DNA from: Candidatus Obscuribacterales bacterium
GTDB lineage: Bacteria > Cyanobacteriota > Vampirovibrionia > Obscuribacterales > Obscuribacteraceae
DNA: 64,000 nt
NCBI GenBank assembly: GCA_020634035.1
Contig: JACKCM010000009.1
Location: 1-64,000, forward strand
Direction: 5' to 3'
In this document: positions 32,577 through 42,666 of the stretch, in pieces
Layout of the letters: each line of letters begins with the position of its first letter
How positions within the stretch are numbered: the stretch's first letter is position 1
Notes under the pieces: generated by a model
The model's input: only the letters and a program-made list of their open reading frames with translations
Told to the model about the DNA's origin: nothing
Databases searched by the model: none
Translations under genes and position numbers: made by a program

Positions 32577-33588
32577 AGTTGCACTGATTCTGATTCTGAC
32601 AACGATTCAGACGCAGAGTCTTGTACTTGCAAAACCACAGAGCGGCGCTCAAGCCAAGCACTGCTCTGTGGTTGCCCTTGATGCGTCCCGCTTCAAAGAA
32701 ATGATCGAGGGCAAAAAATCGTCTCAAATCGTCGATATTCGCAGCTCCGACGTGAGCCGCGGCAGGACCATCAGCGGTGCGATTCTCTATCCATATAACA
32801 GCCGAACCGGTAAGTTTCAAATGCTCAGTCGATCATTAGATTTACTGGACAAGAGCAAAGCCACTTTTGTCTACGGTTCTAATACGAAAGAAGCCGCTAT
32901 GGCGGCGAAAGCATTGAGTTCCGGAGGATTCCAAAACGTGTTCTTCCTCAATGGTGGCTTTCAGTCATGGACGGCATCGGACTATTACTATATCGATCAT
33001 TACAAGCAATATTGGGACGAATACTATAGGGGTAAGAATGATGATCGCAGACCAAAGCAGCCCAATCATTTCTTCAAAAAACACCTCAAAGATTTAAAGC
33101 CGGGTCGCCTGTTACTGCCTGGAGAAGGAGAAGGTAACAACGCAATCTGGGCGGCTAAGTCTGGATGGCAGGTCGATGCTTTCGATATCAGTAAAGAAGC
33201 AAGAGAAATTGCCCTTCAAATGGCAGAGCGAGAAAAGGTTTCGATCTCATACTCCATAGCCGACTTTGAGAAGACGCCTGCCAACAAGAACACCTACGAT
33301 CTGGTAGCTATAATCGACCTCTACATACTACCTTCGGTCAGGCGCCAGGGAATGCAGACGGCGCTAGCCTCCCTGAAGAAACGAGGAAGTTTCTTACTGG
33401 TAGGACGCTGTGCCGCTCCAGCACAAGACAAGGGTCAGTCAAGAGTTCAGGGGACAAAGTCAGATCCGGACCTACTCTGGAATTTGGAAGAGATCAAGGC
33501 TATGCTGAAGGGGTTTCAAATACTCAATCTCGAATTCAATGATAAGAAGAATGGAAAAGAACTCTGTTTGTGGGCCCGCAAACTGTAA
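32551..33588 (+). CDS. Exported rhodanese-like/SAM-methyltransferase fusion
   Basis: A 345-residue fusion. A signal-like stretch (residues 8-27) ends in LVLAKP. Residues 40-150 are a rhodanese fold (IVDIRSSDVSRGRTISGAI, FFLNGGFQSW), but the active loop reads VYGSNTKEA with no Cys, so it is likely inactive. Residues 160-345 are a class I methyltransferase of the TehB/TPMT kind (LLPGEGEGNNAIWAAKSGW is motif I). A methyltransferase behind an export signal is odd because SAM is cytosolic; the hydrophobic stretch may be a membrane anchor. It overlaps the candidate selenoprotein gene by 26 bases. Confidence 0.75.
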   Translation: MKNRCRTSRVALILILTTIQTQSLVLAKPQSGAQAKHCSVVALDASRFKEMIEGKKSSQIVDIRSSDVSRGRTISGAILYPYNSRTGKFQMLSRSLDLLDKSKATFVYGSNTKEAAMAAKALSSGGFQNVFFLNGGFQSWTASDYYYIDHYKQYWDEYYRGKNDDRRPKQPNHFFKKHLKDLKPGRLLLPGEGEGNNAIWAAKSGWQVDAFDISKEAREIALQMAEREKVSISYSIADFEKTPANKNTYDLVAIIDLYILPSVRRQGMQTALASLKKRGSFLLVGRCAAPAQDKGQSRVQGTKSDPDLLWNLEEIKAMLKGFQILNLEFNDKKNGKELCLWARKL

Positions 33589-33630
33589 AATCGAAAAAAA
33601 ACAGACCATTCAAAAGAGCGCGGGAAAAAC

Positions 33631-34608
33631 TTGGACGTATATGACTCTATTACCGAACTGGTAGGCAACACCCCTATCCTGAAACTACACAGATTTGGCG
33701 AAGGTCTGAATTCGAGCCTTCTTGCCAAGTGTGAGTTTCTCAATCCGGGCGGTTCAGTGAAAGACCGCATAGGCTTCTATATGGTAGAAGCGGCAGAGAA
33801 GCACGGTCTGCTCAAGCCCGGCGGTATCATTGTAGAAGCCACTGCCGGCAATACCGGCATAGGTCTTGCCATGGCCGCCGCTTTCAAAGGTTATAAGCTA
33901 ATAACGGTGATGTCAGAAAAAGTGAGCAAAGACAAGGTGAACATGCTCAAATGTCTGGGAGCGGAGACCGTGGTCATGCCATCGGGACTATCGAGATCCG
34001 ACCCGGATCACTTTATGAACAAAGCGATTGCAATCGCCGAAGAGAAGGGAGCCTGGCTGGCCGACCAGTTTTTCAACGGCAGCAATGTGGAAGCCCATTA
34101 CAAAAGCACCGGACCGGAAATCTGGAAACAGACAGATGGCGAGGTCGATGTCCTGGTGGCAGGAGTCGGCACCGGCGGCACCCTCAGCGGTGCGGGTAAA
34201 TATCTGAAAGAGATGAAACCCTCTATAAAAGTAATTCTCGCCGACCCTGAAGGCAGCATGTTGAAAGCCATGGTCGAAGGCAAAGAGGCGACCAGTTCTT
34301 CTTATCTGGTCGAAGGCATAGGTCAGGACTTCATGCCGGGCAATTTCGACACAGGGCTGGTGGATGAAGTGATCTCGGTATCGGACCGAGCCTCGCTAGA
34401 AGCAGCAAAACAGCTCTGGGAGAAAGAGGCGCTTTTTGTGGGCAGCTCCTCAGGCTGTATCGCCCATGCCGCCAGACAATATGCCATCGCTAAGGAGAAG
34501 GAGAACAAAGCCCTCAATATTGTGGCGATTCTCCCCGATGGCGGCAGAAGCTATATGAGCACAGTTTACGATCCCGAATGGCTTGCCCATAAATTGCCCT
34601 CTTCTTAA
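33631..34608 (+). CDS. cysK: Cysteine synthase
   Basis: A 325-residue PLP enzyme. NPGGSVKDR holds the PLP lysine, EATAGNTGIGLA the TSGNT-type loop, and GVGTGGTLSGAGKYL the phosphate-binding loop. It makes cysteine from O-acetylserine and sulfide. It starts at TTG 33631, giving the normal N-terminus (DVYDSITELVGNTP). It lies 42 bases after the rhodanese-methyltransferase gene and is probably in the same transcript. CysK and CysM are not separable with certainty by eye. Confidence 0.92.
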   Translation: MDVYDSITELVGNTPILKLHRFGEGLNSSLLAKCEFLNPGGSVKDRIGFYMVEAAEKHGLLKPGGIIVEATAGNTGIGLAMAAAFKGYKLITVMSEKVSKDKVNMLKCLGAETVVMPSGLSRSDPDHFMNKAIAIAEEKGAWLADQFFNGSNVEAHYKSTGPEIWKQTDGEVDVLVAGVGTGGTLSGAGKYLKEMKPSIKVILADPEGSMLKAMVEGKEATSSSYLVEGIGQDFMPGNFDTGLVDEVISVSDRASLEAAKQLWEKEALFVGSSSGCIAHAARQYAIAKEKENKALNIVAILPDGGRSYMSTVYDPEWLAHKLPSS

Positions 34609-34728
34609 GAACCGAAGGCGGACCTAAGTAAATCTTTTAGAAGAGAGGGCGGCTTACCAGAACCCCCTTGGCAAGCAAAGAGCCTCTTATAGAGTAAAAT
34701 TAGGAGCTTTAGTATAGGGTCATCGAAG

Positions 34729-36450
34729 ATGTCAGAATCCCCCGCCCATGAAGTGGCAAAGCCCTCGGACTTTATAAGAGAGATCATCAACAAAGATCTC
34801 GAAGCCGGTCGACACGACAAGGTCGTAACCCGCTTTCCGCCAGAGCCGAACGGCTTTCTGCATATCGGCCATGCCAAATCTATCTGTCTCAATTTCGGAC
34901 TGGCTAAAGAATACAGTAAGAGACTGCCTGGAACAGGCACCGATTGTCATCTTCGTTTCGACGATACCGATCCTACTAAAGAAGACACCCTCTTCGAAGA
35001 GAGTATTCAGGCGGATGTTCGTTGGCTGGGTTTCGAATGGAAGCAAATTTATCATGCCAGCGATTATTTCGAGCGTTTATATGAATGTGCCGAGCATCTG
35101 ATCGAAGCAGGCAAAGCCTATGTCTGCAGCTTGAGCGATCCCGAGATTCGCGAGTACCGAGGTACTGTAAAAAGCGCCGGTAAAAACAGCCCCTACAGAG
35201 AACGCAGTGTCGAGGAGAACCTCGATCTATTCAGGCGTATGCGCAAAGGCGAGTTTAAAGACGGTTTACATGTATTGCGGGCCAAAATAGACATGGCCAA
35301 TCCTAATATGAAGATGCGCGACCCGCTGCTCTATCGCATTCGCCATGCCAGACACCATATGACAGGCGACCAGTGGTGCATCTATCCTATGTATGATTTC
35401 GCCCATCCTATATCGGACGCCATCGAAGGCATCACCCATAGTATCTGCACCCTGGAGTTCGAGAACAACCGCGAACTCTATGACTGGGTGGTGGACGAAC
35501 TGATGGAATTCGCCAAATTTCCGACCCGGCCAAGACAATATGAGTTCGCCAGACTAAATCTAAACTATACGGTGATGAGCAAACGAAGATTGCTCGAACT
35601 GGTGGAAGGCTCACATGTAAGGGGCTGGGATGACCCGCGCTTGCCTACCCTGGCCGGTTTGAGAAGAAGGGGCTATACACCTGAAAGCATCCGTGACCTC
35701 TGCGCCAGCGTAGGAGTGGCAAAAGCGAACAGCACCGTCGATATGGCTCAGTTAGAGTTTTGTATAAGAAACGACCTCAATCATAAAGCACCACGGGTAA
35801 TGGCGGTTTTGAATCCGCTCAAACTGGTTATCGAAAACTATCCTGACGACAAGGTAGAAGAGCTAGAGGCTTCCTACTGGCCCCATGATGTGCCGAAAGA
35901 GGGCAGCCGTATGGTGCCTTTTTCAAAAGAGATCTTTATCGACCGGGATGACTTCATGCTGGATCCGCCCAAGAAATACTTTCGACTCGCCCCCGGCACC
36001 GAAGTACGCCTGCGCTACGCCTACTGTGTCACCTGTACCGACGTGGTCAAAGATGATGCCGGCAATGTCACCGAGATTCGCTGTACCTACGACCCGGATA
36101 CCCTGGGCAAGAACCCGGAAGGCAGAAAAGTAAAAGGCACCATACACTGGGTGAGCGCCGCCCATGCGGTGGACGCCGAAGTCAGACTCTATGACCGGCT
36201 GCTCTCTCAAGAAGCGCCCCCGACTGGCAAAGACAGCGAGTTTCTCAACGCCATCAACCCGGATGCCCTGGTTGTTCTGACCGGCTGCAAATTAGAGCGC
36301 AGCCTGGCCGATGCCAAGCCGCAAGACCGCTTCCAGTTCGAGCGTCAGGGCTATTTCATAAATGACGAGAAAGACAGCAAACCCGATGCGCCGGTATACA
36401 ACCGCATAGTCACCTTAAAAGACTCCTGGGCCCGCTCCCAGGGCAAATAA
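34729..36450 (+). CDS. glnS: Glutaminyl-tRNA synthetase
   Basis: A 573-residue class I synthetase. [20 protein letters not shown] carries the HIGH signature, YTVMSKRRL is the KMSKS equivalent, and the pattern [20 protein letters not shown] with [12 protein letters not shown] is typical of GlnRS (the C-terminal beta-barrel domains follow from about 340). It charges tRNA-Gln directly, so glutamine need not be made by amidotransfer here. The 274 bases after it hold no gene I can support apart from the upstream region of the next one. Confidence 0.95.
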   Translation: MSESPAHEVAKPSDFIREIINKDLEAGRHDKVVTRFPPEPNGFLHIGHAKSICLNFGLAKEYSKRLPGTGTDCHLRFDDTDPTKEDTLFEESIQADVRWLGFEWKQIYHASDYFERLYECAEHLIEAGKAYVCSLSDPEIREYRGTVKSAGKNSPYRERSVEENLDLFRRMRKGEFKDGLHVLRAKIDMANPNMKMRDPLLYRIRHARHHMTGDQWCIYPMYDFAHPISDAIEGITHSICTLEFENNRELYDWVVDELMEFAKFPTRPRQYEFARLNLNYTVMSKRRLLELVEGSHVRGWDDPRLPTLAGLRRRGYTPESIRDLCASVGVAKANSTVDMAQLEFCIRNDLNHKAPRVMAVLNPLKLVIENYPDDKVEELEASYWPHDVPKEGSRMVPFSKEIFIDRDDFMLDPPKKYFRLAPGTEVRLRYAYCVTCTDVVKDDAGNVTEIRCTYDPDTLGKNPEGRKVKGTIHWVSAAHAVDAEVRLYDRLLSQEAPPTGKDSEFLNAINPDALVVLTGCKLERSLADAKPQDRFQFERQGYFINDEKDSKPDAPVYNRIVTLKDSWARSQGK

Positions 36451-36724
36451 AGCGTCCGGATAAAGCTCTTAACCGGCTGTTACTTAACAATTCAGCCTTG
36501 CAGAACCCCAGGGCTCAGCCCCTGAAACCTTTGCCGGATAATGGTTTTTGGTCTAGACTCAGCCGACTGAGAACAGATCTCGTAAACATTGTCAAGAAAC
36601 AAAATCGAAAAAATTGCCGGATTTTTCTGATCTTGCCCTATTATGACGGCTTCTCGCCTTGGGTCGGGAATCTCAAACTATAAACCACAGCTCAAAATTC
36701 ATTTTAGAAGCCCGGGAGACCATC

Positions 36725-36988
36725 ATGAACACAGTCACAAGAAACAAGACCCGCGGTCTTGTACAGATCACCAGAGTCTCTGAAAAGCACTGGAACTGTT
36801 CGGTAGTTTTCTACGGTGAAGACACCAAACTCTGTCCGGTCAGACTCAGCACCAGAGAAGTCATTCAAGTGCTGCGCACCCTTGGCGCACCGGCTCCGGT
36901 ATCAAACAAAGAGAGCCATATCGTCGAGTTCTTCAACACCCCGCGCTGGGTAGAGCTCAAAGAGTTCGGCTTCTATCCTGTCAGCTAA
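36725..36988 (+). CDS. Small cytosolic protein, unknown
   Basis: An 87-residue protein. ATG 36725 has GGGAG six bases upstream, so I prefer it to an upstream start with 22 more residues. The protein is basic at the start and alternates strands and short helices (WNCSVVFYGEDTKLCPVRLS). A weak possible promoter (TTGCCG 36614, TATTAT 36639, 19-base spacer) lies upstream. No family is recognised. A strong terminator follows. Confidence 0.55.
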   Translation: MNTVTRNKTRGLVQITRVSEKHWNCSVVFYGEDTKLCPVRLSTREVIQVLRTLGAPAPVSNKESHIVEFFNTPRWVELKEFGFYPVS

Positions 36989-37017
36989 TTGCCCACAGGA
37001 TTTATTAAAGTCTGAAA

Positions 37018-37050
37018 GAAAAAGAGATGGAGATACTCCATCTCTTTTTC
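37018..37050. terminator. Bidirectional intrinsic terminator
   Basis: A 15-bp perfect stem (37018-37032 with 37036-37050) with a three-base loop, A-run on one side and T-run on the other. It lies between convergent genes ending at 36988 (+) and 37051 (-). Confidence 0.9.
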
Positions 37051-38436
37051 TTAGCGTTTATTAGATCCGGCAGTGGTGGCAATTCTTGATCTATGACCAG
37101 GAACCGGACTGAAATTCGTTTCAGTATTTCCATTCTCCAGAGCAAGATTGAACTCGGGGCTGCGTCCTGCCTTATCGACACCGGGATAGACCGTGACATG
37201 AGGGAAAGGAATCTCGATACCGAGGGCATCGAAGCGTTTCTTCAGACGACGCTTGAACTCGCGACCGACCCGCCACTGCTCTATCGGTCTGGTTTTGGTG
37301 CGGGCACGAACAATGACGGCAGAATCAGCGAACTGCTCGAGACCCATGACTTCGAGCGGTTCTAGAATAACTCGGCCAAAATCCTCGTCATCTCTCAGCT
37401 CTTCGTCCACCGCCTTCATCACCTCGATAACCTGGTCGACGTCTTCTTTGTAGGCGACACCGACATCGAAGAGATAGCCGGAATATTCTTTGGTCATGTT
37501 GGTGACCACGGTCACCTCGCCCGACGGAATGAAATGAACGTTGTGAGAGATATCCCTGAGAATCACCATCCGCAAGGTGAGCTTCTCGACCACACCGCTC
37601 TTGTCGGCAATCTGGACGACATCTCCCACCCGAATCTGGTCTTCGAGCAAGATGAAGAAGCCCGAGATAATGTCTTTGACGAGATTCTGGGCACCGAAAC
37701 CGATGGCGAGACCCAGCACTCCGGCACCGGCCAGAAGCGGGGCCAGATCAATACCCAAGACCTTCAGGGTATCGAGCACCACAGTGAAGAGAATGAGCGC
37801 CAATATAGAATAACGAAAGACCGAACCGAGGGTATCGGCTCTTTTCTTTAGCTCGGTACCGTCTTTTTTTCGGGTGAGAATACGGACTAAATAGTCGGAA
37901 AAAACATCCGAGAGCTTGACGAAAACGATGGCAAGGAGCCAAATAAAGATAAGATAGCTGCCTTTGTCCTCTACCCAGCCTCTCAGGTCATCGATGCGCT
38001 CATCCATGGTTTTCTGACGGGGGCGGATTTTTTTAACCGGCGTTTTTGTTATCTCAGGCTGCTTCTTCTCGACAGCTTTGCTCGCACGATTTTCCGAACC
38101 CGAAGCCGAAGCCGACGAAGCATCCGGAGACGCAACCGGTGGCGCCGCCTCGACAGCGTTCTCGTCCACAGCCTCAGTGGCTGCCTCTTCCTGACCCTCG
38201 ACTCTGGCTGTTTCGGCGCTCTTTTCTTTCTGCGAAGCCTCGGGCTCGGCAGCATCTTTTTCGTCTACCGGCGCATAGGGCTCCATCTCTTCGCCCCAGT
38301 CAGAATCGTCTGCCACAGGGCTATTAGTATGACCAGGCTTTTCCTGAGCTTGCGCCGGGCAGCCCAGATTTAGACTGAGAACCAGAGACGAAAGCAGTAA
38401 TAGAGAAAGCGAACTTTTGAGAGCGACTTTTGCCAT
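37051..38436 (-). CDS. MscS-family mechanosensitive channel with long acidic N-terminal region
   Basis: A 461-residue protein. A signal sequence (residues 8-30) is followed by an acidic, Ala/Pro/Ser-rich region (31-140) outside the membrane. Membrane segments follow at about 158-180, 205-228 and the pore helix LLAGAGVLGLAIGFGAQNLV (about 235-254). The beta domain (DQIRVGDVVQIADKSGVVE) and the C-terminal part are standard MscS. It releases solutes under osmotic shock. The acidic insert is unusual and may contact peptidoglycan or sense it. Confidence 0.9.
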   Translation of the reverse strand: MAKVALKSSLSLLLLSSLVLSLNLGCPAQAQEKPGHTNSPVADDSDWGEEMEPYAPVDEKDAAEPEASQKEKSAETARVEGQEEAATEAVDENAVEAAPPVASPDASSASASGSENRASKAVEKKQPEITKTPVKKIRPRQKTMDERIDDLRGWVEDKGSYLIFIWLLAIVFVKLSDVFSDYLVRILTRKKDGTELKKRADTLGSVFRYSILALILFTVVLDTLKVLGIDLAPLLAGAGVLGLAIGFGAQNLVKDIISGFFILLEDQIRVGDVVQIADKSGVVEKLTLRMVILRDISHNVHFIPSGEVTVVTNMTKEYSGYLFDVGVAYKEDVDQVIEVMKAVDEELRDDEDFGRVILEPLEVMGLEQFADSAVIVRARTKTRPIEQWRVGREFKRRLKKRFDALGIEIPFPHVTVYPGVDKAGRSPEFNLALENGNTETNFSPVPGHRSRIATTAGSNKR

Positions 38437-38556
38437 GGTCGAAGACCTCGAACTACGAACAACGAACTACGGATACCGGATGTCAATCGATCCTAACGAA
38501 TTTCCAGGGGAAAGGAAGAGCGAAAGCCCGATTTTGAAGAGTCGTGAAGGTTAAGT

Positions 38557-39117
38557 ATGATGGAGAACCATGTTAAGCTACCGCAAATGAAAAGCCCTGA
38601 ACCCAATGCCAGAAACAAAGGGATAAAACGCCATCCCTGCCTGAGACCCCTTTCGAGGGATCATCTGCTTGCTTTAATAGGAGCCCAGAAGCTCTTAAAA
38701 GCAAGTCGCGGTGAGATCTCTTTAGATGAAGGACTGAGCGCCTTCGCCAAAATCTGGCAGGATGAGATAACCATTCACCTGGCCGACGAAGAGGCGATAT
38801 TGCCACAGTTCATAAAAGAAGAATCGGATAGAGAAAGATTGTTCGATGACCATAAGAAGCTGAGAGCCTTTGCCCAGATGCTTGGCGAAAAAATCACCGA
38901 TGAAAAATCGGCGATGGTCCTGGCAGGCGAAGCCGGAGCCTTTCTCGATGCTCATATTCGCTGGGAAGAGCGCGAATTCTTTCCTCGCATAGAAAAAACC
39001 GCAAGCCCGGAAGAAATAGAACGTCTGCTTGCCCTGACTGATGAGGTCGAGTCAAAACGCAGTCGCAATCGCTCTTGCGATTCTCGTATTCGTTCTAAAA
39101 GAAAGAATTCTATTTGA
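38557..39117 (+). CDS. Hemerythrin-like HHE-domain protein
   Basis: A 186-residue helical protein. PLSRDHLLALIGAQ, ITIHLADEEAILPQFI, FDDHKKLRAFAQ and DAHIRWEEREFFPRI give the spaced His/Glu set of hemerythrin/HHE cation-binding domains (a di-iron site in the family). Such proteins bind oxygen, nitric oxide or iron. It overlaps the end of the convergent thioredoxin-like gene by eight bases. Confidence 0.85.
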   Translation: MMENHVKLPQMKSPEPNARNKGIKRHPCLRPLSRDHLLALIGAQKLLKASRGEISLDEGLSAFAKIWQDEITIHLADEEAILPQFIKEESDRERLFDDHKKLRAFAQMLGEKITDEKSAMVLAGEAGAFLDAHIRWEEREFFPRIEKTASPEEIERLLALTDEVESKRSRNRSCDSRIRSKRKNSI

Positions 39118-40795
39118 AGATCTTGAACTTATTGAGGTCGATCTTCACCGCCGGTTGTGGCGCCGGTCCTGCCTCTTTGAGCATCAGATCGAACTCTTTC
39201 AGAGCGCCTTCATCGTCATAGCGGAAGCTGTGCACATCCACTTCGGTTTTATGATCTTCCGGAGTCACTTTAAATAGCTCGTTGATTCTAGCCAGTTCCG
39301 GATTCTCTTTGACAGTTTCAGGATCGAATCCGCCCCGCGGTATTTTCATAAAGACCGCCTCGTCTTTCATCGCTTCCGGAATTGTCGGATCGAGACTCTC
39401 CATCTGACAGGTCTGGTCATCACAGATGGTCGTCTCGGCATGGACAACCAGTGGCAGATTTTTCTCTCTGGCAAGGTTCATCACCCGGGTGGCGTCCTCG
39501 ACCGAACTGGCTTCGTGGACATTGCCCTCGAGCGCTTTGGGAACCTCCCGACCTTCCAAAAGTGCCTTGACTGCGGCAAGGTCATTGCTGTCGGATAGAT
39601 CAACTCCCGCCTTTTTCATCATCTCGATAACGGCTCCACTATCAGAAGATGACAGAGACTGCTCCGGTCCGAATTTCATGTTCTCCGGTATTTTTTCAGG
39701 GTCATAGCTGTTGAAGAAAGCACTCTCGCTGCCGGCGCCGTCTTTTGCCTGCATGGCGCTGCCCAGAGCATTGAAGGCTCCGGTCTCGAGACCGCGACTT
39801 CTAAGACCCTTGGCTTTGTTGGCGTCTATATTAGATGCCACCGCCAGGTTTTTATCGTTCAGATATTTGAAGGCTTTGGCGACGTTCTCGTTGGCGCCAC
39901 CATCCATAGTGACATGAGTTAAAATCGGCAGACCGGCTTCTTTAGCTTTGAGAACCGCCTGTTTGAAGTTGTTCTCGTTGAAATCCGTCGGGACATCTTT
40001 TTCTTGTTTCTCTTGCTTGCGTTCTGTTTTATCAGCTGGCTTCTGCCCGGTGATCTTCTCGAAAGCGTTGTTCATGTGATTGCGCATGGTCTCTTTGCCC
40101 CAGTTGGCCACTGTGGAATCGGCCACCGGAGTATTGAGATTGGCAGGGTCATAAATGGCCACATTGGGTATTCTATCGGCATCCCCGAGAAACTCTCGAA
40201 GCGCTCTGGCTTCTTCCGTATTGCCCTGAGAAAGAGAAGCGGCTTTGTCATAGTCCATCTTGAGCAGGATAGCGTCGGTTTTGTTGCCGCCCTGCATATC
40301 CGAGGCTATATCATTGAATTTCTCTGAAGCGGCAGGACAGTAGCCGCACCAGGTGGCGCCGGTGTAGACCGCTATAGGCAGGTTATTTTCTTTAGCCAAC
40401 TTCAGGGCTTCGCCAATTTCGCTCTCATCGAACTTGGTCTTTTCCAGCTTCAGCGGCTTGTCTTCGACAGGAGCAGCCTCGGTCTTTTCGGGCGGCTTGT
40501 CTTCGGTAGTTGCGGCCACGGTCTTCTCTGGTGGTGGCGGTGCCGCATCGACTTTTGTTTCCTGGTCTTTCTTATATGGATCCGTCAGCTCTATATTGCC
40601 GTCCGCAACATCCACCTTGGTCTCCTCTTTGCTCTGACTTTTGTTAGGATCGCCAAAACTGCCGAAATCATATCCTTTTACTGTACTGGAGATGATGTCG
40701 GAAAAAATCTTGTCTCTTGTCGCTTCGCTGTTATCGCGCGAGTTATCGGCAGAAGGTCGTTCGACCTCCCGGATCTGGTCTCCGGTCTGGGGCAT
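39110..40795 (-). CDS. Multi-domain thioredoxin-like protein, cytosolic
   Basis: A 561-residue protein starting at ATG 40795, ten bases after GGAG; upstream starts would enter the divergent amidohydrolase region. Residues 20-130 are low-complexity and acidic with Pro/Glu repeats (PPPPEKTVAATTEDKPPEKT). Residues 130-255 are a thioredoxin fold with WCGYC, a CxxC redox pair. Residues 270-390 and 425-545 look like two further thioredoxin-fold units (LPILTHVTMDGG; LPLVVHAETTICDDQTC); neither has a normal CxxC. No signal peptide is seen. Role unknown. Confidence 0.7.
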   Translation of the reverse strand: MPQTGDQIREVERPSADNSRDNSEATRDKIFSDIISSTVKGYDFGSFGDPNKSQSKEETKVDVADGNIELTDPYKKDQETKVDAAPPPPEKTVAATTEDKPPEKTEAAPVEDKPLKLEKTKFDESEIGEALKLAKENNLPIAVYTGATWCGYCPAASEKFNDIASDMQGGNKTDAILLKMDYDKAASLSQGNTEEARALREFLGDADRIPNVAIYDPANLNTPVADSTVANWGKETMRNHMNNAFEKITGQKPADKTERKQEKQEKDVPTDFNENNFKQAVLKAKEAGLPILTHVTMDGGANENVAKAFKYLNDKNLAVASNIDANKAKGLRSRGLETGAFNALGSAMQAKDGAGSESAFFNSYDPEKIPENMKFGPEQSLSSSDSGAVIEMMKKAGVDLSDSNDLAAVKALLEGREVPKALEGNVHEASSVEDATRVMNLAREKNLPLVVHAETTICDDQTCQMESLDPTIPEAMKDEAVFMKIPRGGFDPETVKENPELARINELFKVTPEDHKTEVDVHSFRYDDEGALKEFDLMLKEAGPAPQPAVKIDLNKFKIFK

Positions 40796-40947
40796 ATTGA
40801 GGAATCTCCAGGGTAAGGGGTTCCGGACGATAGCCGGAAGGGCAAGAAGTAAAGAACTTCTAGAAAAGTATCCGAAAACTGTGACCAAATTGTACCCGGA
40901 GCCTGATATCATCGCCCCGTAGCTCTCTGAGAGGTCCCAACCCAGAA

Positions 40948-42666
40948 ATGTCGGTTCGACTGGCACTAGTGCTGATAACGCTTATCTCAATACTGTCTTC
41001 CCTGCCTGCTTTTGCTGCCAGAGAAAGAGCGGACACGGTTCTACTGAATGCATCGGTGCACACCATGGATGCCGCCCGTTCTATAAAAGAAGCAGTTTGC
41101 ATAGCCGGGGATAGGATCATCTACGTGGGCTCTAATAAAGGGGCAAGGCGATTTATAGAAAACGCGACCAAAGTACTCGATCTCAAAGGGCGCATGGTCC
41201 TGCCCGGCTTTCAGGACTGTCATGTGCACCTGGTGGAAGGGGGTATGCATCTCAATGAATGCAACCTCGATGATCTCAAAAGTGTGGATGAAGTTGTCGA
41301 CATGATAAAAAGCTACCGAGACGAGAACCCGCAAAAAGAATGGATCAAAGGCTCTGGTTGGGGACTGCCTCTTTTTAAAAACGCCAACGCCAGAAAAGAG
41401 CTGCTCGATAAAATCGAAAGCAAGAAGCCCGTTTTTCTTGAATCTCAAGACTATCACTCTGCCTGGGTCAATTCGAAGGCTCTGGAGCTTGCGGGCATTA
41501 CCGCAGACAGCAAAGACCCCGAGGGCGGTCATATAGAGAAAGACCCGAAAACCGGCGAGCCAACAGGCACCCTTCGAGAGTCAGCGATAGAACTGGTCCA
41601 GCGTCATCTGCCGCCGCCGACCGAAGAAGAATTTCGCAAAGGTCTTCTACGCGGTCAGGAGCTTGCCGCTACCTGCGGTATCACCAGCATTCAAGACGCC
41701 AGCGTCAGCCCTCAAGTTCTGGCAGCTTACGAAAAGGGTTACGGGGACGGCATCCTTACAGTAAATGTGAACACCGCCATAAAAATAGATCCTTTAAAAG
41801 AGGATGATGCGCAGGTAGAGAATATCAAAATCCTGAGCCGAAGATATAGAGAAAACCATAGAGAAGATCTGCTAAAAGTCAGCTCTGCCAAGATCTTCGC
41901 CGATGGGGTGATCGAAGCCAGGACGGCGAATCTGCTTCGTCCTTATAGCGACAAAGCAGGCGGCAACGGCAAACTGAATTTTGCACCAGAAAGACTCGCC
42001 TCTCTGGTGACAAAACTGGAGAGCGCAGGCATACAGGTGCATATTCATTCCATCGGTGATGGTGCCACCAGGGCCAGTCTCGATGCTTTTGATCGAAGCA
42101 GGCGACAGCACCCTGAGAATCGTCGATGCCGAAGCCATATCGCCCATCTGGAGCTCATAGACAAATCGGATCTGCCGCGCTTTGCCTCGCTTTCTATATC
42201 GGCAACTATTCAGCCTTACTGGGCCCAGCCGGACGAATATATAGTCCGGCTCACCGAGCCGGTTCTGGGAAAAAAACGCAGCCAGAATATCTATCCTTTT
42301 AAAAGTCTGCGTGACGAAGGAGCAAGGCTGGCGGGCGGCAGCGACTGGCCGGTATCGACGCTCAGTCCGCTTGAAGCAATTCAGGTAGCTGTGACTAGAA
42401 GAGGCATAGATAAAGAAGGCGACTGCTGGTTGCCGCATCAGAAGCTCATTTTAAAAGATTGCCTGGAGGCTTATACAATAAACGGCGCCTTCATAAATCA
42501 TCGCGATAGTGAAAACGGCTCGCTTGAAGTGGGCAAGCAAGCCGATATCGTTGTTCTGGACCGGGATCTTTATACTGTGCCGGCTGGTGAGCTAGCAAGG
42601 GTAAAAGTGCTGAAGACTATTTTCAGGGGCAAAGAGATCTACTCTAGAGAAGATCTGAAAGAGTAA
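40948..42666 (+). CDS. Exported amidohydrolase, YtcJ-like
   Basis: A 572-residue protein with a signal peptide (residues 1-24). The metal-dependent amidohydrolase signs are GFQDCHVHLVEGG (HxH), IHSIGDGATRA and SHIAHLE (distal His), and GSDWPVSTLSP (Asp). The order matches the YtcJ/AepA subfamily, often active on N-acyl or carbamoyl compounds; the substrate is unknown. It is back-to-back (stops touching) with a cupin gene. Confidence 0.88.
   Translation: MSVRLALVLITLISILSSLPAFAARERADTVLLNASVHTMDAARSIKEAVCIAGDRIIYVGSNKGARRFIENATKVLDLKGRMVLPGFQDCHVHLVEGGMHLNECNLDDLKSVDEVVDMIKSYRDENPQKEWIKGSGWGLPLFKNANARKELLDKIESKKPVFLESQDYHSAWVNSKALELAGITADSKDPEGGHIEKDPKTGEPTGTLRESAIELVQRHLPPPTEEEFRKGLLRGQELAATCGITSIQDASVSPQVLAAYEKGYGDGILTVNVNTAIKIDPLKEDDAQVENIKILSRRYRENHREDLLKVSSAKIFADGVIEARTANLLRPYSDKAGGNGKLNFAPERLASLVTKLESAGIQVHIHSIGDGATRASLDAFDRSRRQHPENRRCRSHIAHLELIDKSDLPRFASLSISATIQPYWAQPDEYIVRLTEPVLGKKRSQNIYPFKSLRDEGARLAGGSDWPVSTLSPLEAIQVAVTRRGIDKEGDCWLPHQKLILKDCLEAYTINGAFINHRDSENGSLEVGKQADIVVLDRDLYTVPAGELARVKVLKTIFRGKEIYSREDLKE

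Noticed and set aside
36515..36540. Hairpin-like CAGGG/CCCTG stretch after glnS.
   Set aside because: Short imperfect stem and no T-run, so I do not call it a terminator.
38449..38471. Direct repeat CGAACTACG twice before the MscS gene.
   Set aside because: Too short and not clearly linked to a promoter; may be chance.
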